Position numbers and translations under genes: made by a program. Shown here piece after piece: positions 9,496 to 17,334 of a DNA stretch of 64,000 nucleotides. Every line of letters starts with the position of its first letter. Position 1 is the first letter of the stretch. A model generated the notes under the pieces. It was not told the origin of the DNA and searched no databases. It saw only the letters and a program-made list of their open reading frames with translations. The stretch is from contig NZ_JACYUG010000004.1 of the NCBI RefSeq assembly GCF_014841615.1, positions 116,646-180,645 on the forward strand. The letters are read 5' to 3'. The stretch is from Sphingomonas sp. CFBP 8760 (GTDB lineage Bacteria; Pseudomonadota; Alphaproteobacteria; Sphingomonadales; Sphingomonadaceae).

Positions 9496-11021
9496 GCCCG
9501 GTCGTTCAGGCCACCGCCCAGCGAGCGGTACAGTTCGATCAGGTTGTTCTCGCGCGTCAGGCGGGTCGTGACCAGGTTCTGCCGCGCGGCATAGGCGGTA
9601 CGCTGCGCATCCAGCGTGGTCAGGAACGAATCGACCCCGGCGCGGAACCGCGCGTCGGACAGGCGGGCGGCGCCCGTTGCGGCATCGGCCCGCGCGGTCT
9701 GCGCCGACAACTGTTCACCGATCGTACCGCGCTGCGCCAGCGCATCGGCGACCTCGCGGAACGCGGTCTGGATCGCCTGTTCGTAGGTGGCGACCGCCAC
9801 CTGCTGCGAGGCGCGGGCATAGTCGAGATTGCCCTTCAGCCGGCCGCCGTCGAACAGCGGCAACGCCACGCCGGGCGTGGCGTTGTAGGTGAAGGTGCCG
9901 CCCCCGAACAGGCCCGACAATGCGGTGCTGATCGTCCCCAGCGTCGCGGTCAGCGAGATGGTCGGGAAGAAGGCGGCGCGCGCCGCCCCGATATTGGCGT
10001 TCTGCGCGATCAGCTGGTGTTCGGCCTGCAACACGTCGGGCCGGCGCAGCAGCGCCTGCGACGACAGGTCGCTCGGCAGCGAATCCAGCGTGTAGCTGTT
10101 CGTGCCCAGATCGGTCGGCAACTGTTCCAGCGGCACCGTGGTGCCGACCAGCAGGTTGAGCGCGTTCTGGTCGCGGGTGATGGTGGTGCGCAGCGTGGCG
10201 ATGTCGTTGCGCGCGGCCTGGTAATTGGTTTCCGCCTGCCGCACCTCCAGTTCCGACCCCACGCCGACGCGGAACTGCGCGCGGGTCAGGTCCAGCGTCT
10301 GCTGGAACGTCTTCAGCGTCTCCTGCGACAGCCGCAGCTGTTCCTGATCCGACGCCATCGTCAGCCATGCGGTCGCGATCTCGGCGATCAGGCTGATGCG
10401 GGTCGACCGCTGTGCCTCCTCGGTCGCGAAATACTGTTCCTGCGCGGCCTGGGTCAGGTTGCGGACGCGGCCGAACAGGTCGAGTTCGAACTGTGAGAAG
10501 CCGGCGGTGACCGTATAGGCCTCGATGTTGGACGAGGTGGCCCCGGTACCCGCACCACCGGTCGCGCCGGTGCCGCCGCCGCCCGTGCCACCCGTACCCG
10601 TGCCGCCGGTGCCGCCCGTGCCCGTGCCGCCGCCGGCGGTGCCGCCGCTCGCCGCACCCGCCGCGCCGAAGATGTTGTTGGTATAGATGCCCTGCCCCGA
10701 CACGGTGGTGGAGGGGACACGATCGGCGCGCTGGACGCGGTATTGCGCGCGCGCCTGCAACACGTTGCCCGCGGCGATCCGCAGGTTGCGGTTGTTGGCG
10801 ATCCCCGTCTCGATCACCTGCCGCAGGCGCGGATCGGTGAAGAAGTCGCGCCAGCCGATCGCGGTCACGTCGCGCGCATCGGTCGACGCGGCCGGATAGG
10901 CGCCGCCCTGCGGCAGCGTCGCTGGAATCGCGCCCGCGGGCCGTACATAGGTTGGCGCGAGGTTGCAGCCGGCCAGCATCGTCGTGGTGGCCAGCGCCAC
11001 GGTAAGGATAGACCTGTTCAC
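9471..11021 (-). CDS. Outer-membrane efflux channel (OprM/NodT family lipoprotein)
   Basis: A 516-residue TolC-like channel and the third gene of a tripartite RND efflux operon. The GTG start at 11021 is preceded by GGGAGCGTGATTTC and lies four bases past the pump stop; no ATG fits as well. A lipobox (TMLAGC, cysteine near residue 17) predicts lipid anchoring. Family hallmarks are FELDLFGRVRNLTQAAQEQY, RTAYAARQNLVTTRL and a final LYRSLGGGL. Unusually, about 42 residues rich in glycine and threonine are inserted just before YTVTAGFSQFELDLFG, where OprM has its first extracellular loop. The substrate is probably a drug, solvent or other toxic compound. Confidence 0.9.
   Translation of the reverse strand: MNRSILTVALATTTMLAGCNLAPTYVRPAGAIPATLPQGGAYPAASTDARDVTAIGWRDFFTDPRLRQVIETGIANNRNLRIAAGNVLQARAQYRVQRADRVPSTTVSGQGIYTNNIFGAAGAASGGTAGGGTGTGGTGGTGTGGTGGGGTGATGGAGTGATSSNIEAYTVTAGFSQFELDLFGRVRNLTQAAQEQYFATEEAQRSTRISLIAEIATAWLTMASDQEQLRLSQETLKTFQQTLDLTRAQFRVGVGSELEVRQAETNYQAARNDIATLRTTITRDQNALNLLVGTTVPLEQLPTDLGTNSYTLDSLPSDLSSQALLRRPDVLQAEHQLIAQNANIGAARAAFFPTISLTATLGTISTALSGLFGGGTFTYNATPGVALPLFDGGRLKGNLDYARASQQVAVATYEQAIQTAFREVADALAQRGTIGEQLSAQTARADAATGAARLSDARFRAGVDSFLTTLDAQRTAYAARQNLVTTRLTRENNLIELYRSLGGGLNDRAPVPPPAG
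10541..10665. repeat. Imperfect short tandem repeats encoding Gly/Thr-rich loop
   Basis: Degenerate units of the type GGCACGGGCGGCACGGGC (coding strand) encode a run of GTGGTGGTGTGGTGGGGTG-type sequence inside the efflux channel gene. All units keep the reading frame. Repeats of this kind can change length by slippage, so copy number may vary between strains. Confidence 0.7.
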
Positions 11022-11025
11022 GAAA

Positions 11026-14000
11026 TCACGCTCCCTGCGGCGCGGTGCCGCCATCGGAGGATCGGTTGCCGGCATCGGGTGCGACGTCGGCGTTGGCACG
11101 CGGCTTGTGTTCCCCGTCGTGCTTGCCCCCGTCGCCCTTGCCATGCCCGAACAGGCGGCTGACGACGACGAAGAACATCGGCACGAAGAAGATCGCGAGG
11201 ATCGTGGCCGACAACATGCCGCCCACCACCGCCCGGCCGATCGCGTTCTGCCCGCCCGCGCCCGCACCGGTCGATACCGCCAGCGGCAGCACGCCGAAGA
11301 CGAAGGCGAGCGACGTCATCAGGATCGGGCGAAGCCGCAGCCGCGCCGCCTCCACCGCCGCATCGAAGGCATTCATGCCCGACTGGATGCGTTCCTCGGC
11401 GAACTCCACGATCAGGATCGCGTTCTTCGCCGACACACCGATCGTGGTGATGAGGCCGACCTGCAGATAGATGTCGTTGTTGAGGCCCGTCAGCGTCGCC
11501 GCCAGCAGCGCACCGATCACGCCCAGCGGCACCACCAGCAGCACCGCGATCGGCACCGACCAGCTTTCGTACAGCGCGGCAAGGCACAGGAACACGAGCA
11601 GCAGCGACAGCCCGTAGAGGGCAGGGGCCTGCCCGCCGGACAGCTTTTCCTCGAACGACAGACCGGTCCATTCCAGCGCGGTGCCGGGCGGCAGCTTGTC
11701 GTGGATCGCCTCCATCGCCGCCATCGCCGCGCCGGTGCTCAGGCCCGGGGCGGGAGAGCCCTGGATCTGCATCGCCGGCTGGCCATTGTACCGGGTCAGC
11801 TGCACCGGTGCCTGCGCCCAGTTCAGCGTCGAGAAGGCGGTATAGGGCGCCATCGCACCGGTCGCGCCGCGGACGTAATAGTCGCCGATATCCTCGGGCG
11901 CGAGGCGGAAGGGGGCGTCCGCCTGCACGTAGACGCGCTTCACGCGGCCACGATCGATGAAGTCGTTGACGTATGCGCCGCCCCAGGCGGTGGCGATGGT
12001 CGAGTTGACGACGCCGAGGTCGAGGCCGAGCGCGCGCGCCTTGTCCTGATCCACGTCCACCTTCAACTGCGGTGCATCGTCCAGGCTGAGCGGGCGGACC
12101 TGCGCCAGGCTCTTGTCGCCCATCGCCATGCCCAGCATCATGTTGCGCGCCTGAAGCAGCTTGTCGTGGCCCTGACCGGTCTGGTCGACCAGCTGGACGT
12201 CGAAGCCGGTGGCGTTGCCCAGCTCCTGCACGGCCGGCGGCACCAGCGCGAAGATCATGCCGTCCTTGTATTGCGAGAACGCACCCATCGCGCGCCCCGC
12301 GATCGCCTGCGCCTTGTTCTCGGCACCCGGACGCTCCTCCCACGGCTTCAGGCGAACGAAGGCGAGGCCCGCATTCTGACCCTGTCCGGCGAAGCTGAAC
12401 CCGTTGATGGTGAAGACCATCTGCACGGCCTTCTCGTTCTTCAGGAAATGGTCACGAACCAGGTCGAGGCCCTTGTCGGTCCGCGCGGTGGAGGCGCCGG
12501 CCGGCCCCTGCACCAGCGCGATGACGGTGCCCTGATCCTCGTCGGGCAGGAAGCCCGTCGGCAGACGCCAGAACATGAAGCCCATGATGCCCGCGATCAG
12601 CAGATAGACGAGCATCGACCGCTTCCACCCCGTCGCGGTCTTCTTGACGGTGCCTTCATAGGCGGTGGTGGCGTGATCGAACCGCTCGTTGAACCAGCGG
12701 AAGAAGCGCGCCAGCGGCCCCTTGCCCTCATGCTTCTTGGGATCGTGCGGTTTCAGGATGGTGGCGCACAAGGCCGGCGTCAGGATCAGCGCGACCAGCA
12801 CCGACAGCACCATCGCCGACACGATCGTGATCGAGAACTGGCGATAGATCACGCCGGTCGATCCGCCGAAGAACGCCATCGGCAGGAACACCGCCGACAG
12901 GACGAGCGCGATGCCGATCAGGGCGCCGGTGATCTCGTCCATCGACTTGCGCGCCGCCTCCTTCGGGGACAGCCCCTCGGTCTGGATCAGGCGTTCGACG
13001 TTCTCGACCACGACGATGGCGTCATCGACCAGCAGGCCGATCGCCAGCACCATGCCGAACAGCGTCAGCGTGTTGATCGAATAGCCTGCGATCGCCATCA
13101 CCGCGAAGGTGCCGAGCAGCACGACCGGCACCGCGATCGTCGGGATGATCGTGGCGCGCCAGTTCTGCAGGAACAGGAACATCACGAGGAATACGAGGAT
13201 CACCGCCTCGACCAGCGTGTGGATCACCTGTTCCACCGACAGGCGGACGAACGGCGTCGTATCGTACGGGAATTCGGCATGGACGTCCGACGGGAAGCCC
13301 TTGGCGATCTCGCCGACGCGCGCCTTCACCGCATCTGCGGTCGCCAGCGCGTTGGCACCCGGCGCCAGCTTGATGCCGAAGCCGGAGGCGGGCTTGCCGT
13401 TGTACTTGGTGTCGAAGCCGTAGCTTTCGGCGCCCAGTTCCACCCGCGCCACGTCGCGCAGGCGCACGACCGCGCCACCGGCATCCGATTTCAGCCGGAT
13501 TTCGCCGAACTGTGCGGGGGTCTGGAGCCGCGACTGGACCGAGACGGTCGCGTTCAGCATCTGCTCCTTGGGGGCCGGCTGCGCGCCGATCTGTCCTGCG
13601 GAAACCTGCGCGTTCTGCGACTGGAGCGCGGCGGTCACGTCGGCGATCGTCAGCTGGTAGCTGTTGAGCTTGGTCGGATCGACCCAGACGCGCATCGCAT
13701 ATTGCGAGCCGAACAACTGCGTGTCGCCGACGCCGGAGACGCGGCTGATCGGGTCCTGCAACTGCGCGGCGACCATGTCCGACAGATCGACCGCGCTGTG
13801 CGAGGCGTCGTCCGAATAGAGCGCCATCACGAGCAGGAAGTTGTTGGTCGCCTTGGCGACGCGGATGCCCTGTTGCTGGACCTCCTGCGGCAGTAGTGGC
13901 GTGGCCGCCTGCAGCTTGTTTTGGACCTGCACCTGCGCGATGTCGGGATCGGTGCCCTGTTCGAACGTCAGCGTGATCGTGACGGTGCCGGCCGACGAGG

Positions 14001-14244
14001 ACGAGGCCGAGAAGTAGCGGAGATTGTCGATCCCCTTCAGCTGCTGCTCGATGATCTGCGTCGTCGTGTTTTCCAGCGTCGTCGCATCCGCACCCGGATA
14101 GGTCGCGGTGATCGAGACCGCGGGCGGCGCGATCGTCGGGAACTGCGCGATCGGCAGGCTGCGGATCGCCAGCACGCCGGCGAGCATCAGGATGATCGCG
14201 ATGACCCATGCGAAGATGGGGCGATCGATGAAATAACGGGCCAT
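11026..14244 (-). CDS. RND efflux pump inner-membrane transporter (AcrB/HAE1 family)
   Basis: A 1072-residue pump, the usual length for the hydrophobe/amphiphile efflux family. It starts [20 protein letters not shown], typical of AcrB/MexB. Twelve transmembrane helices and two large periplasmic loops are expected; the proton-relay aspartates are visible in [18 protein letters not shown] (about residue 405). The C-terminal tail is hydrophilic and Lys/Gly-rich ([16 protein letters not shown]). The adaptor gene ends six bases upstream and the channel gene begins four bases downstream, so all three form one transcription unit. Control by the divergent TetR protein is likely. The substrate range cannot be read from sequence. 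Confidence 0.95.
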   Translation of the reverse strand: MARYFIDRPIFAWVIAIILMLAGVLAIRSLPIAQFPTIAPPAVSITATYPGADATTLENTTTQIIEQQLKGIDNLRYFSASSSSAGTVTITLTFEQGTDPDIAQVQVQNKLQAATPLLPQEVQQQGIRVAKATNNFLLVMALYSDDASHSAVDLSDMVAAQLQDPISRVSGVGDTQLFGSQYAMRVWVDPTKLNSYQLTIADVTAALQSQNAQVSAGQIGAQPAPKEQMLNATVSVQSRLQTPAQFGEIRLKSDAGGAVVRLRDVARVELGAESYGFDTKYNGKPASGFGIKLAPGANALATADAVKARVGEIAKGFPSDVHAEFPYDTTPFVRLSVEQVIHTLVEAVILVFLVMFLFLQNWRATIIPTIAVPVVLLGTFAVMAIAGYSINTLTLFGMVLAIGLLVDDAIVVVENVERLIQTEGLSPKEAARKSMDEITGALIGIALVLSAVFLPMAFFGGSTGVIYRQFSITIVSAMVLSVLVALILTPALCATILKPHDPKKHEGKGPLARFFRWFNERFDHATTAYEGTVKKTATGWKRSMLVYLLIAGIMGFMFWRLPTGFLPDEDQGTVIALVQGPAGASTARTDKGLDLVRDHFLKNEKAVQMVFTINGFSFAGQGQNAGLAFVRLKPWEERPGAENKAQAIAGRAMGAFSQYKDGMIFALVPPAVQELGNATGFDVQLVDQTGQGHDKLLQARNMMLGMAMGDKSLAQVRPLSLDDAPQLKVDVDQDKARALGLDLGVVNSTIATAWGGAYVNDFIDRGRVKRVYVQADAPFRLAPEDIGDYYVRGATGAMAPYTAFSTLNWAQAPVQLTRYNGQPAMQIQGSPAPGLSTGAAMAAMEAIHDKLPPGTALEWTGLSFEEKLSGGQAPALYGLSLLLVFLCLAALYESWSVPIAVLLVVPLGVIGALLAATLTGLNNDIYLQVGLITTIGVSAKNAILIVEFAEERIQSGMNAFDAAVEAARLRLRPILMTSLAFVFGVLPLAVSTGAGAGGQNAIGRAVVGGMLSATILAIFFVPMFFVVVSRLFGHGKGDGGKHDGEHKPRANADVAPDAGNRSSDGGTAPQGA

Positions 14245-14250
14245 TTCGGG

Positions 14251-15456
14251 TTACTTAGCCTGTGCCGCGGGGGCGGCTGCCCCCTGGACGGGCGCCTGGG
14301 CGGGCGCCTTGTCGCTATAGGGAGCCGTCTTCACGGCGGTGCCGGGCTGCAGGTTCTGCGCGCCCTCCATCACCACCTTGTCGCCGGGTTTCAGCCCGCC
14401 GGTGACGAGCCAGTCGGCGCCGATCGTGCGGCTGGTGACGAGCGGGCGGGGCGCGATCTTGCCGTCCTGGCCGACCACCAGCGCGGTCGCCTCGCCCTTC
14501 TCGTTGCGCGATACCGCACGCTGGGGGACGAGGATGGCGTTGGCCTGCGTGCCCTCGACCAGCACGGCGCGAACGAACATGCCCGGCAGCAGCAGACCGC
14601 GCGGATTGGCGAACTGCGCCCGGATCACCTGGCTGCCGGTGGTCGGATCGACCGTCACGTCGGCGAATTTCAGCGTGCCCTCGGAGCCATAGTCCGACCC
14701 GTCCTCCAGCTTCAGCTTGACGCGGGCGGCACCGCCGCCGCGCGACAGCGCCCCCGACAGGATCTGCCGGCGCAGGCGAAGCAGATCGGCGCTCGACTGC
14801 TGGATGTCGACATAGATGGGGTCGAGCCGCTGGATCGTGGTCAGCGGTTCGGTCTGCGATGCGGTGACGAGCGCACCGGTGGTGAAGGTGGAACGACCGA
14901 TCCGACCGGAGATCGCGGCGCGCACGGTGGTGCGGCCAAGATCGATCTGCGCGGTGCGCAGCGCCGCGGTTTGCGCGGCGACATCGGCCTGCGCCTGCTG
15001 CGCGCTCGTCGTCGCATTCTCGAAATCCTGCCGCGAGATCGCGTTGATCTTCACCAGTTCGCCGTAGCGGCGCGCCAGCGCCTGGCTGGAGGCGATCGCG
15101 GCGCGGGCCCGGGCGACGGCGGCACGCGCGCTGGCGACCTGCGCCTGATACGGCGACGGATCGATCCGGTAGAGTGGCTGGCCCGCACGGACGAAATCGC
15201 CTTCCTGGAACAGCCGGGCGAGGACGAGGCCGTTGACCTGCGGCCGGACTTCCGATGTCTCGTAGGCGCTGGTGCGACCGGGCAGTTCGGTGCTGAGCGT
15301 CACCGATTGCTGGCGGACCTCGATCACGCTGACCTGGGGCGGGCCGGGGGGAGGTCCCGCCTGCTGATCGCCGCCGCCGCCGCAGCTCGCCAGCAGCAGG
15401 GACGCCACCAACAGGCAAGGGGCGGACATCATCGTGGGGGCGGCATACTTGACCAT
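14251..15456 (-). CDS. RND efflux periplasmic adaptor (membrane fusion protein)
   Basis: This is the first gene of the efflux operon, about 401 residues. The start at 15456 (MVKYAAPTMMSAP) is preceded by GAGGACCCCG and yields a lipoprotein signal ending in LLLASC near residue 23. A GTG start 39 bases upstream stays in frame, but it would put the palindromic operator at 15478-15493 inside the coding region. Domain order follows AcrA/MexA: lipoyl half-motif (VNGLVLARLFQEGDFVRAGQ), a coiled-coil hairpin rich in Ala/Gln/Arg, a second lipoyl half (AAISGRIGRS), then beta-barrel and membrane-proximal domains. It should link the pump to the outer-membrane channel. Confidence 0.93.
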   Translation of the reverse strand: MVKYAAPTMMSAPCLLVASLLLASCGGGGDQQAGPPPGPPQVSVIEVRQQSVTLSTELPGRTSAYETSEVRPQVNGLVLARLFQEGDFVRAGQPLYRIDPSPYQAQVASARAAVARARAAIASSQALARRYGELVKINAISRQDFENATTSAQQAQADVAAQTAALRTAQIDLGRTTVRAAISGRIGRSTFTTGALVTASQTEPLTTIQRLDPIYVDIQQSSADLLRLRRQILSGALSRGGGAARVKLKLEDGSDYGSEGTLKFADVTVDPTTGSQVIRAQFANPRGLLLPGMFVRAVLVEGTQANAILVPQRAVSRNEKGEATALVVGQDGKIAPRPLVTSRTIGADWLVTGGLKPGDKVVMEGAQNLQPGTAVKTAPYSDKAPAQAPVQGAAAPAAQAK

Positions 15457-15477
15457 CGGGGTCCTCGGCGACAAAGA

Positions 15478-15493
15478 GAGCGAACGTTCACTC
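15478..15493. promoter_or_regulatory. Palindromic operator between efflux operon and tetR
   Basis: GAGCGAACGTTCACTC is a 16-bp dyad with a single mismatched pair, placed 22 bases before the adaptor start and 54 bases before the tetR start. A palindrome of this length between divergent efflux and TetR genes is the expected site for TetR-family repression of both promoters. Confidence 0.6.
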
Positions 15494-15546
15494 ACATCGG
15501 CCCGCAGCTAAGCCTGGGTATAGCGTTCGTCAAGAAGGATGGTGCG

Positions 15547-16209
15547 GTGCACAACGTGAAGATAGATCCGGGACTACCTGCATCCCGTGGCGAAAAAGCG
15601 ACGCTTCGGCGAAATAAATTGGTGGAAGCCGCTCGTATTCTGTTCGGCGAGCATGGTTTCCATGGCACCGGCATGGCGCAGATCGCCGATGCGTCAGGCA
15701 TCCGTGTCGGGCAGATTTATCGCGATTTCGAATCGAAGGAAGACATCATCGCCGCGATGGTGGCGATCGACCTGTCCGATTTTCTCGACGAGGCGGTGCT
15801 GGCACGGGCGATCACGGTGGGCGACCGGCAGCGGGTCCGCCGCTGGGTGCTGGACCTGATGATCCGCAAGCAGCAGCCCAACGACTCGACGCTGTTGCCC
15901 GAGATACTGGCGGAGGCATCGCGCAATCCCCGCGTGGCGGCGATCATGCGCGAGGGGGATCAGCGTATCCGCCGCCATGTCGCCGCCGCGCTGGCGATAC
16001 TGGCACCGCGCGCCGAATCGGAGCGCGCCCGCTGTGTCGAGGAACTGATGATGACGCTGATGATGGGCGGATGCAGCCGGCGGATGGCGCTGGTTGAGGG
16101 GGATTGGCCGTTCCTGGAGGGGTGCATGGCGCGGTTCCTGGATCAGCAGATCGCCTGGCTGACCGCCCATGACGATGGCGCCGCCGCCGCTGACCATGCG
16201 GATGCTTGA
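15547..16209 (+). CDS. TetR/AcrR-family transcriptional regulator
   Basis: A 220-residue regulator read from GTG at 15547, with AAGGA seven bases upstream. The N-terminal helix-turn-helix spans RNKLVEAARILFGEHGF, then TGMAQIADASGIRVGQIYRDF with SKEDIIAAM, the textbook TetR pattern. The C-terminal ligand-binding part (about residues 70-220) is divergent, as usual, and has LLPEILAEASRNPRVAAI, common in AcrR-like members. It is divergent from the RND efflux operon and probably represses that operon and itself through the palindrome at 15478-15493. The inducing ligand is unknown. Confidence 0.88.
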   Translation: MHNVKIDPGLPASRGEKATLRRNKLVEAARILFGEHGFHGTGMAQIADASGIRVGQIYRDFESKEDIIAAMVAIDLSDFLDEAVLARAITVGDRQRVRRWVLDLMIRKQQPNDSTLLPEILAEASRNPRVAAIMREGDQRIRRHVAAALAILAPRAESERARCVEELMMTLMMGGCSRRMALVEGDWPFLEGCMARFLDQQIAWLTAHDDGAAAADHADA

Positions 16210-16311
16210 ACAAATCTCGCGGTTGCACAATCATGGCGCGATGAACCATCCGCCACGCGCGCCCGACATTTGCTCCACCGGCTGGCGGTGGCTGTCGATC
16301 CGTCCGGCCTG

Positions 16312-17100
16312 ATGCCCGTCCTCGGCGGGCTTCATCACGAAATCCATGGGCCGGAAGGGGCGCCCGTGCTGCTGCTCGCTTCGGGGCTGGGCGGCGAGGC
16401 GGGCTACTGGTCGCCGAACCTTCCCGCGCTGGCGGCCCGCCACCGGGTGATCGTGTACGACCAGCGCGGCACCGGCCGCTCCGAACCGACGGTGGACGGC
16501 ATCCTCACGATCGACAGTCTGGCGGCGGACATGGCGATGCTGCTGGACGCCACGGGCACGGCGGCCGCGACGGTGATCGGGCACGCGACCGGCGGCATGG
16601 CGGGCATGACCCTGGCACTGACCGCGCCGACCCGGGTCAAGCGGCTGGTGGTCATCAACGGCTGGGCGCGGCTGGACCGGCACACCGCGCGCTGTCTCGA
16701 TACCCAGCTGGCACTGCTGCGGGCCAGCGGACCGCGCGCCTATCTGCACGCCCAGCCGCTGTTCCTCTATCCGCCGCAATGGATCAGCGATCATCACGAC
16801 CGGTTGCTCGCGGACGAGGAGGAGGGGCTGACGCGGTTCCCCGGCGCCACCATGATCGAGCGCCGCATCGCCGCGGCGCGCCGGTTCGACGTGGTCGAGC
16901 GGCTGGCGCAGATCGCCGCGCCGACGCTGTTCGTTTCCAGCGACGACGACATGCTGGTGCCTCCGGCCTGTTCGGCACGGATGCAGGCGCGGTTGCCGGG
17001 ATCGGAGCTGGCACGGCTGGCGGAGGGCGGCCACGCCTGCACCGTCACCCGCGCGGAGCATTTCAACCGCTGGCTGCTCGACTGGCTGGACAGCGAATAG
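16312..17100 (+). CDS. Alpha/beta hydrolase, RutD-like
   Basis: About 262 residues with an alpha/beta-hydrolase fold: oxyanion region LASGLGGEAGYW, YDQRGTGRSEP, and nucleophile-elbow region GHATGGMAG, where the serine of typical hydrolases (GxSxG) is replaced by threonine. The end GGHACTVTRAEHFN carries the histidine and closely matches RutD of pyrimidine catabolism, as do VINGWARLDRHTARC and AQPLFLYPPQWI. RutD promotes breakdown of the carbamate/aminoacrylate intermediate, but no other rut genes lie nearby, so the role here is uncertain. No good ribosome site marks the start; TTG at 16270 is an alternative. Confidence 0.75.
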   Translation: MPVLGGLHHEIHGPEGAPVLLLASGLGGEAGYWSPNLPALAARHRVIVYDQRGTGRSEPTVDGILTIDSLAADMAMLLDATGTAAATVIGHATGGMAGMTLALTAPTRVKRLVVINGWARLDRHTARCLDTQLALLRASGPRAYLHAQPLFLYPPQWISDHHDRLLADEEEGLTRFPGATMIERRIAAARRFDVVERLAQIAAPTLFVSSDDDMLVPPACSARMQARLPGSELARLAEGGHACTVTRAEHFNRWLLDWLDSE

Positions 17101-17334
17101 CGGCACTTTTCGCCTTACCGTCCGATACGGCCCCGCTTCCCGCCGCAACGGACTGAATTCGCTAGGGCAAGCGGCGCGGCGTCGTGATCCGCGATTGGCA
17201 AAGGCCCGCGATGGGAGTAAATCCTGACCACAAACGCCGTGGGGGCGGCAAAGGGGCGGACGATATTGGGTCATGTGAAGGATCACGCCAGCCTGTCGTC
17301 CAGCGATGGCGGCGGATGCGCGCCCGAATCCATT

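Noticed and set aside
10963..13896. Long open frame on the plus strand (about 977 codons)
   Set aside because: It lies antisense to the RND pump gene and shows only His/Arg/Asp-rich low-information sequence.
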